NCBI GenBank assembly: GCA_016710525.1
Contig: JADJVQ010000067.1
Span: forward strand, 1-39,045
Reading direction: 5' to 3'
Length of the DNA stretch: 39,045 nucleotides
Source: Burkholderiaceae bacterium
GTDB taxonomy: Bacteria; Pseudomonadota; Gammaproteobacteria; Burkholderiales; Burkholderiaceae_E
How positions within the stretch are numbered: the stretch's first letter is position 1; each line of letters begins with the position of its first letter. This document shows, in pieces, positions 24,354-32,454 of this stretch. The translations under genes and the position numbers were made by a program. Below the pieces are notes generated by a model. It was not told the origin of the DNA, searched no databases, and saw only the letters and a list, made by a program, of their open reading frames with translations.

Positions 24354-25076
24354 ATGACCCGAACAATCCAACCGGCAGGTCGCCTTTGGGCATGGCTGCA
24401 TCCGGCTCGCCTGCGGCGATGGTCTTGCTGGGCCCTGCTGATGGGGGCAATGCTTTCGCTCTCCCATCCGGTCATGGCCGATCCGCCGATCTGGGCGAAC
24501 GCCAGGCGCGTCAACGCGACTTTGACGACATGCGGCGAGCAGCGATCCCTTCTGTTCAAGGCCGATTCGGTCCGATCGCCCTCATCGCGGATTCCCGCGG
24601 GATGCACGGCCGTGGAGGTGTTCTATACCCAGCTGAATGTCTTCAAGCCCTATTTTCGCGGTCAGGACGGGTCGTTCGCGCAAGCCGATGTCGATGCGGG
24701 TTACCTCACCTGCGGAGGCGACAATCCCGCGGGCGGCCAGCGTGGCGTGCTGATCCTCGGCACCCAGGGCGCCATTGCGCGCGCGATCAGAGAAAATCCC
24801 GCGCCGCGGGGATGCGGTTATTTGAAAGAACGGTTCCAGCACGTCAGCAGTGCCGGTCGCATCCCGTTCGCCGATATCCCCAATGGCGGCACGATGACCG
24901 TTCAGGAAAGTCTCGCGCTCCACGCCAAGGAACGCGAACGGGCGATCGCGGAGTGCAATGCCAGCCCGGCCTGCCGGGCGGAAGTCAGGCGGCGCAGCGC
25001 CATCAATGCGTACTTCGACTGCATGAAGCCCCTGCAGGCCAATGAAGCGCCGAGGACTTGCTACAGACCCTGGTGA
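24354..25076 (+). CDS. Secreted protein of unknown function
   Basis: A 240-residue protein with a clear Sec signal peptide: an Arg-rich n-region, core CWALLMGAMLSLSHPVMA, cleavage probably before DPPIW. The mature part carries several cysteines (TTCGEQ, PAGCTAVEVF, YLTCGGD, RGCGYL, ECNASPACRAE, FDCMK, TCYRPW) that could form disulfides in the periplasm. The ATG at 24354 has GGGAG upstream. It resembles no family I recognise. It is divergent from the NADAR-VIT pair across 263 bp in which I see no clear promoter or gene. Confidence 0.72.
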   Translation: MTRTIQPAGRLWAWLHPARLRRWSCWALLMGAMLSLSHPVMADPPIWANARRVNATLTTCGEQRSLLFKADSVRSPSSRIPAGCTAVEVFYTQLNVFKPYFRGQDGSFAQADVDAGYLTCGGDNPAGGQRGVLILGTQGAIARAIRENPAPRGCGYLKERFQHVSSAGRIPFADIPNGGTMTVQESLALHAKERERAIAECNASPACRAEVRRRSAINAYFDCMKPLQANEAPRTCYRPW

Positions 25077-25108
25077 CCGACGGGCGCCCGCGCGTTTGGC
25101 ATGCCGCC

Positions 25109-26581
25109 CTAGGCCGTCACATGCACCCGCGGCAGCCGTCCCGCATTCCACTGCCCGTCGATCGCCCGCTCGATCTGCGCCGACAACTGCAGCAGCAGCC
25201 CGTCGTTGGCCTGCCGGGCCTGCGCCTGGATCCCCAGCGGCAATCCGTTCTCGTGCGCGGCCAGCGGCAGCGAAATGCCGGGAATGCCGCACAGGTTGGC
25301 CAGCGGGGTGTAGGCGAAGTTGCGCCACAGATTGGCGAACCAGTCGTGCACTGACGGGTTGTCGCTGATCGTCAGGTATTCGGTGGTGCCGATGCGCGGC
25401 GTGGGCAGCGCGGTGATCGGCGTCAGAATGATGTCCCACGACTCGAAGAACGCGCCGAAGGCCCGCGAGGTGGTGTTGAACACCGCCTGCATGCGGGCCC
25501 GTTCGGTGAACGATGTGTGCAGGCCGGCTTCCCAGATCTTGATGTTGATCGGCTCGACGCGATCGGCGGGGGGCCGCTCGAGGCCCAGCGGGGCCAGCAG
25601 GTTCGAGATCGTCTGCGCGAAGTTGCTGATGTAGCAGGTGGTCTGGGCGGCGAAGGCCGCGCGGAAGTCGACCTCGGGCAGTGCCCAGTCGACCTGGTGG
25701 CCCAGGCCTTCGAGAAAGCGGCCGACTCGCGCCAGTTCGGCGGCAATGTGCGGCGTGGCGCGGTAGTCGCCCCACTCGTGCGACAGCGCGATGCGCAGGC
25801 GACCCGGATCGCGCCGGATCAGCTCGACATAGGGCTCGGCCGGCATCCAGTACGGCATGAATTCGCCCGGCGCCCCGCCCCGGCAGTGGTCGACGAAGGC
25901 TGCGGTGTCTCGAACGCTGCGGCTCTGGCAGCCTTGGGTGGACACCAGTCCGGTCAGGTCGGATGCGGCGGGCGCGATCGAAAAAACCCCGCGCGACGGC
26001 TTCAGACCGATGTTGCCGTTCACCCCGGCGGGAATGCGGATCGACCCGCCGCCGTCGGTCGCGTGCGACAGCGGCAGCACCCCGGCGGCGACCATCGCCG
26101 CCGTGCCCGCCGACGAGCCGCAGGTGGTGAAGTCCAGGTCCCAGGGGTTGCGCGTGATGTAGACGGCAGGGTTCTCGGCCGAACTGCACACGCCGAATTC
26201 CGGCGTGGTGCTGCGTCCGATGATGTTCAGGCCGGCCTGGCGGATGCGCCCGGTCAGGTGGCTGTCGGCGCCTGCCCGGTTGCCGCGCATCAGCAGCGAG
26301 CCCATCTCCTGCAGCCGACCCTTCAGGGTCGGGCCCAGGTCCTTCATCAGATAGGGCACGCCCGCAAACGCGCCCTCGGGGTTCATGCCATCGCGCAGCG
26401 GGTCGGCGACGACATCCTCGAACACTTCGACCACGGCGCTGAGCGCCGGGTTGGTCATTGCGATGCCGGCTGCCGCCTGCGCCGACAGTTCGGCCGCGGT
26501 GATCTGACCCGTGCGCACGCGCTCGGCCAGCGCCACGCCGTCGTGTCGCGCCCATTCCGTCCAGCTCATTGCCAATGTCAC
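25109..26581 (-). CDS. Amidase signature family hydrolase
   Basis: A 490-residue amidase. The Ser-cisSer-Lys triad is visible: the Lys in GVPYLMKDLG, the cis-Ser in TTCGSSAGTAAMVAAG, and the nucleophile Ser in ATDGGGSIRIPAG. The C-terminal GIPGISLPLAAHENGLPLGIQ is also typical. Family members hydrolyse amides such as aryl-acetamides, 6-aminohexanoate oligomers or indoleacetamide; the substrate is not evident. The start is a GTG at 26581, with an ATG at 26569 as alternative. A 10-bp palindrome GGGATATCCC sits at 26585-26594 just upstream. It is divergent from rlmJ. Confidence 0.9.
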   Translation of the reverse strand: MTLAMSWTEWARHDGVALAERVRTGQITAAELSAQAAAGIAMTNPALSAVVEVFEDVVADPLRDGMNPEGAFAGVPYLMKDLGPTLKGRLQEMGSLLMRGNRAGADSHLTGRIRQAGLNIIGRSTTPEFGVCSSAENPAVYITRNPWDLDFTTCGSSAGTAAMVAAGVLPLSHATDGGGSIRIPAGVNGNIGLKPSRGVFSIAPAASDLTGLVSTQGCQSRSVRDTAAFVDHCRGGAPGEFMPYWMPAEPYVELIRRDPGRLRIALSHEWGDYRATPHIAAELARVGRFLEGLGHQVDWALPEVDFRAAFAAQTTCYISNFAQTISNLLAPLGLERPPADRVEPINIKIWEAGLHTSFTERARMQAVFNTTSRAFGAFFESWDIILTPITALPTPRIGTTEYLTISDNPSVHDWFANLWRNFAYTPLANLCGIPGISLPLAAHENGLPLGIQAQARQANDGLLLQLSAQIERAIDGQWNAGRLPRVHVTA

Positions 26582-26684
26582 GTCGGGATATCCCAGGAAT
26601 GAAAAAGATCAGCCCGATCGCCGGGCCGGCCGCCGAAAGTATGCAATAGGCTGCCATCGGCGCCCAGCGTGTACAGTCTCGCCC

Positions 26685-27527
26685 ATGCTCGCATACCGAC
26701 ACGGCTTTCATGCCGGCAACCATGGCGACGTCCTCAAGCACCTGATACTTGCCCAGGTGCTGGCTCACATGGGCGCCAAGGACAAACCCTTTCGCTACAT
26801 CGACACCCATGCCGGCGCCGGCATGTACCTGCTCGCCGACCGTTTTGCCCAGACCACCGGCGAGTACCTGCAGGGCATCGCCCGGCTCTGGGACCGTCAG
26901 GACGCGCCGCCCGTGGTGGCCGAATACCTGGCGCTGATCCGCCAGTTCAACCCCTCGGGCGAACTGGTCCAGTATCCGGGCTCGCCGGCGATCGCGCAGG
27001 CGCTGCTGCGCCCGCAGGACCAGATGCGGCTGTTCGAGCTGCACTCCAGCGATCACCGGCTGCTGGCCGCGCATTTTGGCCATGCGCGCAATACGCAGGT
27101 GGTGCTGGCCGACGGCTTCGAGGCGCTCAAGAGCCAGGTGCCTCCGTCGACCCGCCGCGCCCTGGTGCTGATGGATCCTTCGTACGAACTGGTTGGCGAC
27201 TACGGCAAGGTGGTGGCCGCGATCCGCGACGCCGTGGGGCGTTTCGCCGAGGGTGTCTACATGGTCTGGTACCCGATCGTGCGCCGTTCGGTGTCGGTGC
27301 AGCTGCCCGCCCGCCTGCAGCGCCTGGCCAAGAAGGGCTGGCTGCATGCCAGCCTGACCCTGGGCGAGCCCAACGAGGAGGGCTTCGGCATGTACGGCAG
27401 CGGCGTGTTCGTGATCAACCCGCCCTATACGCTGCATGCCACGCTAGAAACCGCCTTGCCCTGGCTTCGCGGCGCGCTGGGCCAGTCCGAGCGCGCGCGT
27501 TACCTGCTCGAGCATCGCGCCGTCTAA
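26685..27527 (+). CDS. rlmJ: 23S rRNA (adenine(2030)-N6)-methyltransferase RlmJ
   Basis: A 280-residue SAM-dependent methyltransferase that modifies A2030 in 23S rRNA. The N-terminal MLAYRHGFHAGNHGDVLKH is diagnostic. The SAM site is YIDTHAGAG. The catalytic motif IV reads MDPSYEL, where Escherichia coli has DPPYE; the Pro to Ser change is conservative. The C-terminus has GSGVFVINPPYTL. The ATG at 26685 is chosen from homology, as the upstream frame is the divergent amidase leader. Housekeeping gene, not linked in function to its neighbours. Confidence 0.95.
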   Translation: MLAYRHGFHAGNHGDVLKHLILAQVLAHMGAKDKPFRYIDTHAGAGMYLLADRFAQTTGEYLQGIARLWDRQDAPPVVAEYLALIRQFNPSGELVQYPGSPAIAQALLRPQDQMRLFELHSSDHRLLAAHFGHARNTQVVLADGFEALKSQVPPSTRRALVLMDPSYELVGDYGKVVAAIRDAVGRFAEGVYMVWYPIVRRSVSVQLPARLQRLAKKGWLHASLTLGEPNEEGFGMYGSGVFVINPPYTLHATLETALPWLRGALGQSERARYLLEHRAV

Positions 27528-27556
27528 CCGGTCCCCCCAAGCGGGCTCCCGCGCCG

Positions 27557-27611
27557 GCGCCACGACGGCCCCACGACGGCGCCACGACGGCCCCACGACG
27601 GCCCCACGACG
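27557..27611. repeat. Five tandem copies of an 11-bp unit
   Basis: The unit alternates between GCGCCACGACG and GCCCCACGACG, five perfect-length copies in a row. It lies between the stops of convergent rlmJ and the FCD-type GntR gene. A 7-bp stem (CCGCGCC 27615-27621, GGCGCGG 27630-27636) follows directly and may end transcription from either side, though without a U-tract. The repeat number is likely to vary between strains. Confidence 0.75.
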
Positions 27612-27637
27612 GCCCCGCGCCGCCACCGTGGCGCGGC

Positions 27638-28486
27638 TCAACCCGGCGTGCCGCTCTTCAATCGCAGATACAGATCGCGCGAGGGCCGCAGGTGTTCGCG
27701 GCACAGGCGCACCAGTTCGCGCCGGTTGCCGGCCTGCAGCGCGCGCAGCATCGCGTGGTGCTGCTCGCGCGAGCGCTCGAGGTAGCCCGGATAGGCGAAG
27801 GCGCTGGAGCGGATCGGGTGGGTGCGCCGCGCATATTCGGTGATGGCCTCGGTCAGCGCCGTATTGCCGCACAGCGCGAACAGCCCGTCGTGAAACCGCA
27901 GGTTGCTCCAGAACGCCGCGCGAAGGTCGCCGCCCGCCACCGCCGCATCGTGTTCGCGCTGCAGCTCGCGCAGCGGCGCGAGGTCCTGGTCGCTCAGTGG
28001 CAGGGGCATGCGGGCGGCGGCGCTGGCTTCCAGCAGCGCACGCAGCTCGTACAGCTCGCGCACCAGGTCGGGCGAAAACGCCTTGACCGACGCGCCGACA
28101 TGCGGCGTGTGTTCGGCCAGGCCCATCGCCTGCAGTTCGGCCAGGACGCGCCGCGCGACATGCCGCTTCAGGGCGAATCGCGCGCACAGGTCGTCCTCGA
28201 TCAGGCGTTCGCGCGGATGCAGCCGACCCAGCACGATGTCCTCCTCGAGCAGCCCGACCACCTCCTGGACCCGGTCGTTGACATGGCGGTCGCGCTGGTT
28301 CGCCGTCGCCGACGCCGCGCCGGGGGCATCGGCGGGGAGGGCATCGGCGGAGGATCGGCATGGAGGCGGGGGGGAGCTGCGGGGGGAGCTGCGGCGCCGG
28401 CTGTGGTTTTCGCGGCCGGCTTGCGACGGGACGCCGCTCGGGCAGGGGTGGTGGGAGGCTGTCGGCCTTGCGTTATCATCGTCCAA
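27638..28486 (-). CDS. GntR family transcriptional regulator, FCD (FadR) type
   Basis: The winged HTH is at about residues 70-135 (VNDRVQEVVGLLEEDIVLG, RLIEDDLCARFALKRHVARRVL). An FCD effector domain follows at about 140-270 (LVRELYELRALLEASAAARM, then FHDGLFALCGN with the metal-binding His pattern). Up to 282 residues from a TTG at 28486; the first 65 residues are Ser/Pro-rich and may not be translated, so the start is uncertain. It is divergent from the IlvD/Edd-RraA genes and probably represses them, responding to a sugar acid or its breakdown product. An AT-rich palindrome lies between the two genes. Confidence 0.88.
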   Translation of the reverse strand: MDDDNARPTASHHPCPSGVPSQAGRENHSRRRSSPRSSPPPPCRSSADALPADAPGAASATANQRDRHVNDRVQEVVGLLEEDIVLGRLHPRERLIEDDLCARFALKRHVARRVLAELQAMGLAEHTPHVGASVKAFSPDLVRELYELRALLEASAAARMPLPLSDQDLAPLRELQREHDAAVAGGDLRAAFWSNLRFHDGLFALCGNTALTEAITEYARRTHPIRSSAFAYPGYLERSREQHHAMLRALQAGNRRELVRLCREHLRPSRDLYLRLKSGTPG

Positions 28487-28498
28487 ATTATCAATAAT
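28487..28498. promoter_or_regulatory. AT-rich palindrome, candidate FCD-GntR operator
   Basis: ATTAT-CA-ATAAT is a perfect inverted repeat and the only AT-rich island between the divergent GntR and dehydratase genes. It abuts the proposed TTG start of the regulator and lies about 58 bp before the dehydratase ATG, a good place for a shared operator/promoter. The role is inferred. Confidence 0.45.
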
Positions 28499-28555
28499 CT
28501 CGACAGCTTGCGCAATCCGGTCGCGCAGTCTGTCGTCCTACCAGGACACCCCAAG

Positions 28556-30295
28556 ATGAGCGATCCGACATCCCGCAGCGGCATGCGCAAGGGCCTCACC
28601 AGCTATGGCGACGAAGGCTTTTCGCTGTTCCTGCGCAAGGCCTTCATCAAGGGCGCCGGCTACACCGACGACGCGCTCGAGCGCCCGATCGTCGGGATCG
28701 TCAATACGGGCAGCGCTTACAACCCCTGTCATGGCAACGCGCCGCAGCTGATCGAAGCCGTCAAGCGCGGCATCATGCTGGCCGGCGGCCTGCCGATGGA
28801 CTTCCCGACCATCTCGGTGCACGAAAGTTTTGCGCAGCCGACCAGCATGTACCTGCGCAACCTGATGTCGATCGATACCGAGGAGATGATCCGAGCGCAG
28901 CCCATGGACTCCGTGGTGCTGATCGGCGGCTGCGACAAGACGGTGCCGGCGCAGCTGATGGGCGCGGCCTCGGCGGGGCTGCCGGCGATCCAGCTGGTCA
29001 CCGGGGCGATGCTCACCGGGTCGCACCGCGGCACGCGGGTGGGTGCCTGCACCGACTGCCGGCGATATTGGGCCAACTTCAGGGCCGACGAGATCGACGA
29101 AGCCGAAATCGCGGCGGTCAACAATCAGCTCGTGCCCACCGTGGGCACCTGTTCGGTGATGGGCACCGCCAGCACCATGGCCTGCGTGACCGAGGCGCTG
29201 GGCATGATGATTCCCGGCGGCGCCAGCGCGCCGGCCGTCAGCGCCGACCGCATCCGGGTGGCCGAGCGCACCGGTGCGCAGGCGGTCGCGATGATCGCCG
29301 CGGGTCTGGTGCCCTCGCGGATCCTGACCCCGGCGGCGTTCGAGAATGCCTTCCGCGTGCTGCTGGCCATCGGCGGCTCGACCAATGCGCTGATCCACCT
29401 GACCGCGATGGCCGGACGCCTGGGCATCGAGGTCGATCTGGACGAGCTCGACCGCTTCGGGCGCGAAACGCCGGTGCTGGTGGACCTGAAGCCCTCCGGG
29501 CAGCATTACATGGAAGACCTGCACGCGGCCGGCGGGCTGGTGACGGTGCTGCGCGAGCTGCGTCCGCTGCTGCACCTCGAAGCCCTCACGGTGACCGGCC
29601 GCACGCTGGGCGAAGAGCTCGAGGCCGCGCCAGCGCCGTTTGCGCAGTCGGTCGTGCGGCCGTTCGCCGACCCGATCTTCGCCGAGGGCGGACTGGCCGT
29701 GCTGCGCGGCAACCTGGCGCCGGGGGGCGCCATCGTCAAGCAGTCGGCCGCTTCGCCGCGCCTGATGGAACACGAGGGCAGGGCGGTGGTGTTCGACGAC
29801 TTGCCCGACATGGTGGCCCGCATCGATGCGCCGGATCTCGACGTCACCGCCGACGACCTGCTGGTGCTCAAGCAGATCGGTCCGATCGGAGCGCCCGGCA
29901 TGCCCGAGGCGGGCCTGCTGCCGATCCCGCGCAAGCTCGCCCGCCAGGGGGTCAAGGACATGGTCAGGATCTCGGACGGTCGCATGAGCGGCACCGCGGC
30001 CGGGACCATCGTGCTGCACGTCACCCCCGAGTCCGCGCTGGGCGGACCCCTGGCCCTGGTTCAGACCGGCGACCGGATCCGGCTGAGCGTCAGCGGGCGG
30101 CGCATCGACCTGCTGGTCGACGATGCCGAACTGGCCCGCCGCCGGGCGCAACTGCCCCCGCCGCCCGATCGTTCGCAGGAGCGCGGCTACCGCAAGCTCT
30201 TCCTGTCCACCGTGACCCAGGCCGACCAGGGGTGCGATTTCGACTTCCTGCGCGCCTCGCAGATGGCGCACCGCGTGCCCAAAGGCAAGCCCTGA
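28556..30295 (+). CDS. IlvD/Edd family dehydratase, probably a sugar-acid dehydratase
   Basis: A 579-residue [2Fe-2S] dehydratase. Candidate cluster ligands are Cys58 (NPCHGNAPQ), Cys126 (IGGCDKTVPAQ) and Cys199 (VGTCSVMGTAST); the Lys in CDKT is the expected carbamylated Mg ligand. Length and spacing fit the L-arabinonate/D-xylonate dehydratase branch better than biosynthetic IlvD, as do GACTDCRRYW and the catabolic context. It would convert an aldonate to its 2-keto-3-deoxy form. A frame stays open for over 600 codons upstream through rlmJ, but that is antisense or shifted; the ATG at 28556 begins the homologous region. A 12-bp tandem repeat separates it from the RraA-like gene. Confidence 0.92.
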   Translation: MSDPTSRSGMRKGLTSYGDEGFSLFLRKAFIKGAGYTDDALERPIVGIVNTGSAYNPCHGNAPQLIEAVKRGIMLAGGLPMDFPTISVHESFAQPTSMYLRNLMSIDTEEMIRAQPMDSVVLIGGCDKTVPAQLMGAASAGLPAIQLVTGAMLTGSHRGTRVGACTDCRRYWANFRADEIDEAEIAAVNNQLVPTVGTCSVMGTASTMACVTEALGMMIPGGASAPAVSADRIRVAERTGAQAVAMIAAGLVPSRILTPAAFENAFRVLLAIGGSTNALIHLTAMAGRLGIEVDLDELDRFGRETPVLVDLKPSGQHYMEDLHAAGGLVTVLRELRPLLHLEALTVTGRTLGEELEAAPAPFAQSVVRPFADPIFAEGGLAVLRGNLAPGGAIVKQSAASPRLMEHEGRAVVFDDLPDMVARIDAPDLDVTADDLLVLKQIGPIGAPGMPEAGLLPIPRKLARQGVKDMVRISDGRMSGTAAGTIVLHVTPESALGGPLALVQTGDRIRLSVSGRRIDLLVDDAELARRRAQLPPPPDRSQERGYRKLFLSTVTQADQGCDFDFLRASQMAHRVPKGKP

Positions 30296-30310
30296 GGCAT
30301 GCGCCCGTTT

Positions 30311-30358
30311 TTTCGCCCCATCTTTCGCCTCATCTTTCGCCCGATATTTCACCCCGGC
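30311..30358. repeat. Four tandem imperfect 12-bp repeats
   Basis: TTTCGCCCCATC, TTTCGCCTCATC, TTTCGCCCGATA and TTTCACCCCGGC follow each other directly in the 107-bp gap between the dehydratase and the RraA-like gene. There is no strong hairpin, so a terminator is unlikely. The purpose is unknown; it could be replication slippage or a spacer in the mRNA. Confidence 0.7.
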
Positions 30359-30402
30359 CCGCGAGCCGGGCACCCAACCCGACAGACCATCCAAGGGCCA
30401 CC

Positions 30403-31116
30403 ATGACCGAACCCCTCGTACTGGACGACCAGACGATCGCCACGCTCGCCGGCGTGTCCACCGCCACGATCACCACCGTGCTGCTGAAGAAGGGCCTGCG
30501 CAACGTCTGGCTGCGCGGCACGCGGCCGTTGCGGCCCGGTCAGCCGCGGCTGGTCGGGCGCGCATTCACGCTGCGCTTCGTGCCGGCCCGCGAAGATCTG
30601 GCCACGCCCGAGTCGTGGGCCTCGCCGATCTCGACCCGTGCGGCCATCGAGGCGATGCCCGCCGGCTGCATTGCGGTCGTCGATGCGATGGGCGTCACCG
30701 ACGCCGGCATCTTCGGAGACATCCTGTGCGCCCGCATGCAAAAGCGCGGGGTCGCCGCGCTGGTCACCGATGGCGTCGTGCGTGACGTGGCCGGGGTGCT
30801 GGGCACCGGACTGCCAATCTGGTGTTCGGGTGTTGCCGCGCCGCCCTCGGTGGCCGGGCTCACCTTCGTCGGCTGGCAGGAACCCATCGCCTGCGGCGGG
30901 GTTGCCGTGTTTCCGAACGATGTCGTGGTCGTCGACGAAGATGGCGCCGTGCTGATCCCGGCCGCGCTGCTGCCCGAGGTGCTGGCTCATGCGCCCGAGC
31001 AGGAACGCTTCGAGGCGTGGATCATGAACGAGGTCGATGCCGGCGTGCCGCTGCCGGGCCTGTATCCGCCGGATGCACCCACGCGGGCCCGCTACGAGGC
31101 GTCGCGCAAGGGCTGA
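30403..31116 (+). CDS. RraA-like / HMG-aldolase family protein
   Basis: A 237-residue protein of the RraA/4-hydroxy-4-methyl-2-oxoglutarate aldolase fold. The catalytic region reads FGDILCARMQKRGVAALVTDGVVRD: the Arg and Asp expected to bind pyruvate and Mg are present, so it is likely an active aldolase or decarboxylase and not merely an RNase E inhibitor. VFPNDVVVVDEDGAVLIP closes the domain. The ATG at 30403 lies 107 bp after the dehydratase stop on the same strand. The two probably act in sequence: dehydration of a sugar acid, then C-C cleavage of the keto acid. Confidence 0.85.
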   Translation: MTEPLVLDDQTIATLAGVSTATITTVLLKKGLRNVWLRGTRPLRPGQPRLVGRAFTLRFVPAREDLATPESWASPISTRAAIEAMPAGCIAVVDAMGVTDAGIFGDILCARMQKRGVAALVTDGVVRDVAGVLGTGLPIWCSGVAAPPSVAGLTFVGWQEPIACGGVAVFPNDVVVVDEDGAVLIPAALLPEVLAHAPEQERFEAWIMNEVDAGVPLPGLYPPDAPTRARYEASRKG

Positions 31117-31131
31117 CCCGGTCCGCTGCCC

Positions 31132-31569
31132 TCAGGCGGCCAGCAGGCTGCCGCGGCACTGCCCGCTGCCGCAGCGGCATCGGAATCGCCGCGACAGGCC
31201 GCTGCGCCACGGTTGCGGGCGCGAGAGCTGGTAGTCCAGCGTCAGTTCCTCGCCGGACGCGATGTCGGCAATGGCGTAGATGCGCAGGTGACCATGCGCG
31301 TAGTAGGCGCTGCAGTTCGGTTCGCATCGGTGGTTCAGGAAGCGCACCGGATTGAAGGCCAGGCGGCCATCCAGCGTCGTGCCGTCGGGCAGGTCGAAGC
31401 TCATGGTGTGGGCACCGGCGATCTGTTCGGCGCGCGCGGTGCGATCGCCCAGGACGCGTCGGCCTTTGTAGGGCGCGATCATCGTGCCCGTGGCGATCGG
31501 GCGGGTGGCGAAGACGCCTTTGCCGTCGATGCTCGAGTGTCGGATGGTGAATGGCATGGGCAGCGGCAT
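31132..31569 (-). CDS. SET-domain protein (putative lysine methyltransferase)
   Basis: A short protein of about 145 residues consisting of a SET domain: IDGKGVFATRPIATGTMI at the N-terminus, FNPVRFLNHRCEPNC with the pseudoknot NHxCxPN core that binds SAM, and GEELTLDYQL. A Cys-rich post-SET-like tail follows (CRCGSGQCRGSL), able to bind Zn with the NHxC Cys. Bacterial SET proteins methylate protein lysines; the target is unknown. The start may be the ATG at 31569 or 31557, neither with a clear RBS. It is convergent with the RraA-like gene. Confidence 0.82.
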   Translation of the reverse strand: MPLPMPFTIRHSSIDGKGVFATRPIATGTMIAPYKGRRVLGDRTARAEQIAGAHTMSFDLPDGTTLDGRLAFNPVRFLNHRCEPNCSAYYAHGHLRIYAIADIASGEELTLDYQLSRPQPWRSGLSRRFRCRCGSGQCRGSLLAA

Positions 31570-31706
31570 CGGGTAGGGGAGCGCGATTCTACGGCAGCCG
31601 TGCTCCGTCGCTTCTGCCCGACAGCACCTCACGGGACAGGCCCGATGGCGGTGCGGCCCTGGCCCGGCTCGGGCCGGCGCACTCGATTATCGCGATGCGA
31701 ACCGTT

Positions 31707-31724
31707 TGTCGTCAGTCCACGACA
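31707..31724. promoter_or_regulatory. Distal 18-bp palindrome (putative enhancer site) of the ccmH promoter
   Basis: TGTCGTCAGTCCACGACA matches the TGTC-N10-GACA pattern found before the cytochrome genes. It lies exactly 79 bp upstream of the proximal copy. The otherwise gene-free stretch 31570-31932 holds this site, the next one and a sigma54-type promoter. Confidence 0.6.
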
Positions 31725-31785
31725 TCGGCCAAGGTCTTGATTGCGCAGGATAAATCCGGCTTTAGCGGCGATTGCGCGCGAGCGT

Positions 31786-31803
31786 TGTCGCCACTGCCCG
31801 ACA
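31786..31803. promoter_or_regulatory. Proximal 18-bp palindrome (putative enhancer site) of the ccmH promoter
   Basis: TGTCGCCACTGCCCGACA. Its first base lies 95 bp before the -24 GG of the sigma54-type promoter, the same distance as the proximal site at 37565. It is probably bound by an AAA+ enhancer-binding protein not encoded in this window. Confidence 0.65.
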
Positions 31804-31878
31804 GATCGCGGGGCGGCAACTCGCGCGAGCTCCCCTCCGGCGCGGCCAAGCGGCTGATTCGACTGAAGATTTCGATGC

Positions 31879-31895
31879 CTGGCACCGAAGTTGCT
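31879..31895 (+). promoter_or_regulatory. Sigma54 (-24/-12) promoter of ccmH
   Basis: CTGGCACCGAAGTTGCT has the invariant GG (31881-31882), exactly 10 bp, then GC (31893-31894), and fits the consensus YTGGCACG-N4-TTGCW except for one base. Transcription would start near 31906, leaving a short leader with the RBS at 31922 and the GTG at 31933. Confidence 0.72.
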
Positions 31896-31932
31896 GCACT
31901 TTGGAAAAGAGGCAGAGCCAGGGAGGGCATCT

Positions 31933-32454
31933 GTGGGGCAGCGCGGAGAACAGACAGTAGACCTGTCGGCAGGCAACGCGCCAGCGTTGCGCTTGCCGGC
32001 GAGGCTTTGGGCCCGGGCGGTGACGATGTGGCTCGGCTTGCTCCTGGCGGGCTTCGGATTGGCCTTCGCCGGTCAGGATCTGCAGTCGGTCGAGCGGACC
32101 GAAGCGCGGGCGGCGGCGCTGTCGGCCCAATTGCGTTGCCTGGCCTGCGAGAACACGACCGCGGCGAACGCGACGGCGGCCGATCCCGGCGTCGCGCCGA
32201 GCGTCGATCTGCACAACGAAGTGCGCAGCCTGGTGCACAAGGGGCGCACCGACTCCGAGGTGGTCGAAGCGATGATCGCCCGCTATGGCAATTTTGTCCG
32301 CTATGGACCGGCAGCCGATCATGGCGACTCTCTGGTCTGGGCCTTCATGCTGCTCGCCGCGCTGATCGGCGCGACGGCGGGCGTCTGGGTGATGCAGCGA
32401 AATCGTCGGGATTCCCCGATCGCTGGCGCGAATGGCGAGGATATCCGGTCGTGA
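31933..32454 (+). CDS. ccmH: CcmH-like cytochrome c maturation protein (stand-alone)
   Basis: A 173-residue membrane-anchored thiol-redox protein that keeps apocytochrome CXXCH cysteines reduced for haem ligation. It has an N-terminal hydrophobic segment (MWLGLLLAGFGLAFAG), the diagnostic LRCLACEN redox motif, the helical bundle ending in MIARYGNFVRYGP, and a C-terminal anchor (LVWAFMLLAALIGATAGVWV). The GTG at 31933 is chosen because GGGAGGG precedes it by six bases and it lies downstream of the sigma54 promoter; an ATG at 31891 lies inside that promoter and one at 32026 lacks an RBS. No other ccm genes are present, so it seems dedicated to the nearby multihaem cytochromes. Its stop overlaps the next gene in a GTGA. 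Confidence 0.87.
   Translation: MGQRGEQTVDLSAGNAPALRLPARLWARAVTMWLGLLLAGFGLAFAGQDLQSVERTEARAAALSAQLRCLACENTTAANATAADPGVAPSVDLHNEVRSLVHKGRTDSEVVEAMIARYGNFVRYGPAADHGDSLVWAFMLLAALIGATAGVWVMQRNRRDSPIAGANGEDIRS

Noticed and set aside
24091..24450. Longer NADAR protein starting at 24450
   Set aside because: The added 120 residues are low-complexity and run through the start and RBS of the divergent secreted protein gene.
28531..28548. TGTCGTCCTACCAGGACA before the dehydratase, matching TGTC-N10-GACA
   Set aside because: It lacks the inner CGACA half, overlaps the RBS region and has no sigma54 promoter or partner site; one such match is expected by chance in this length.
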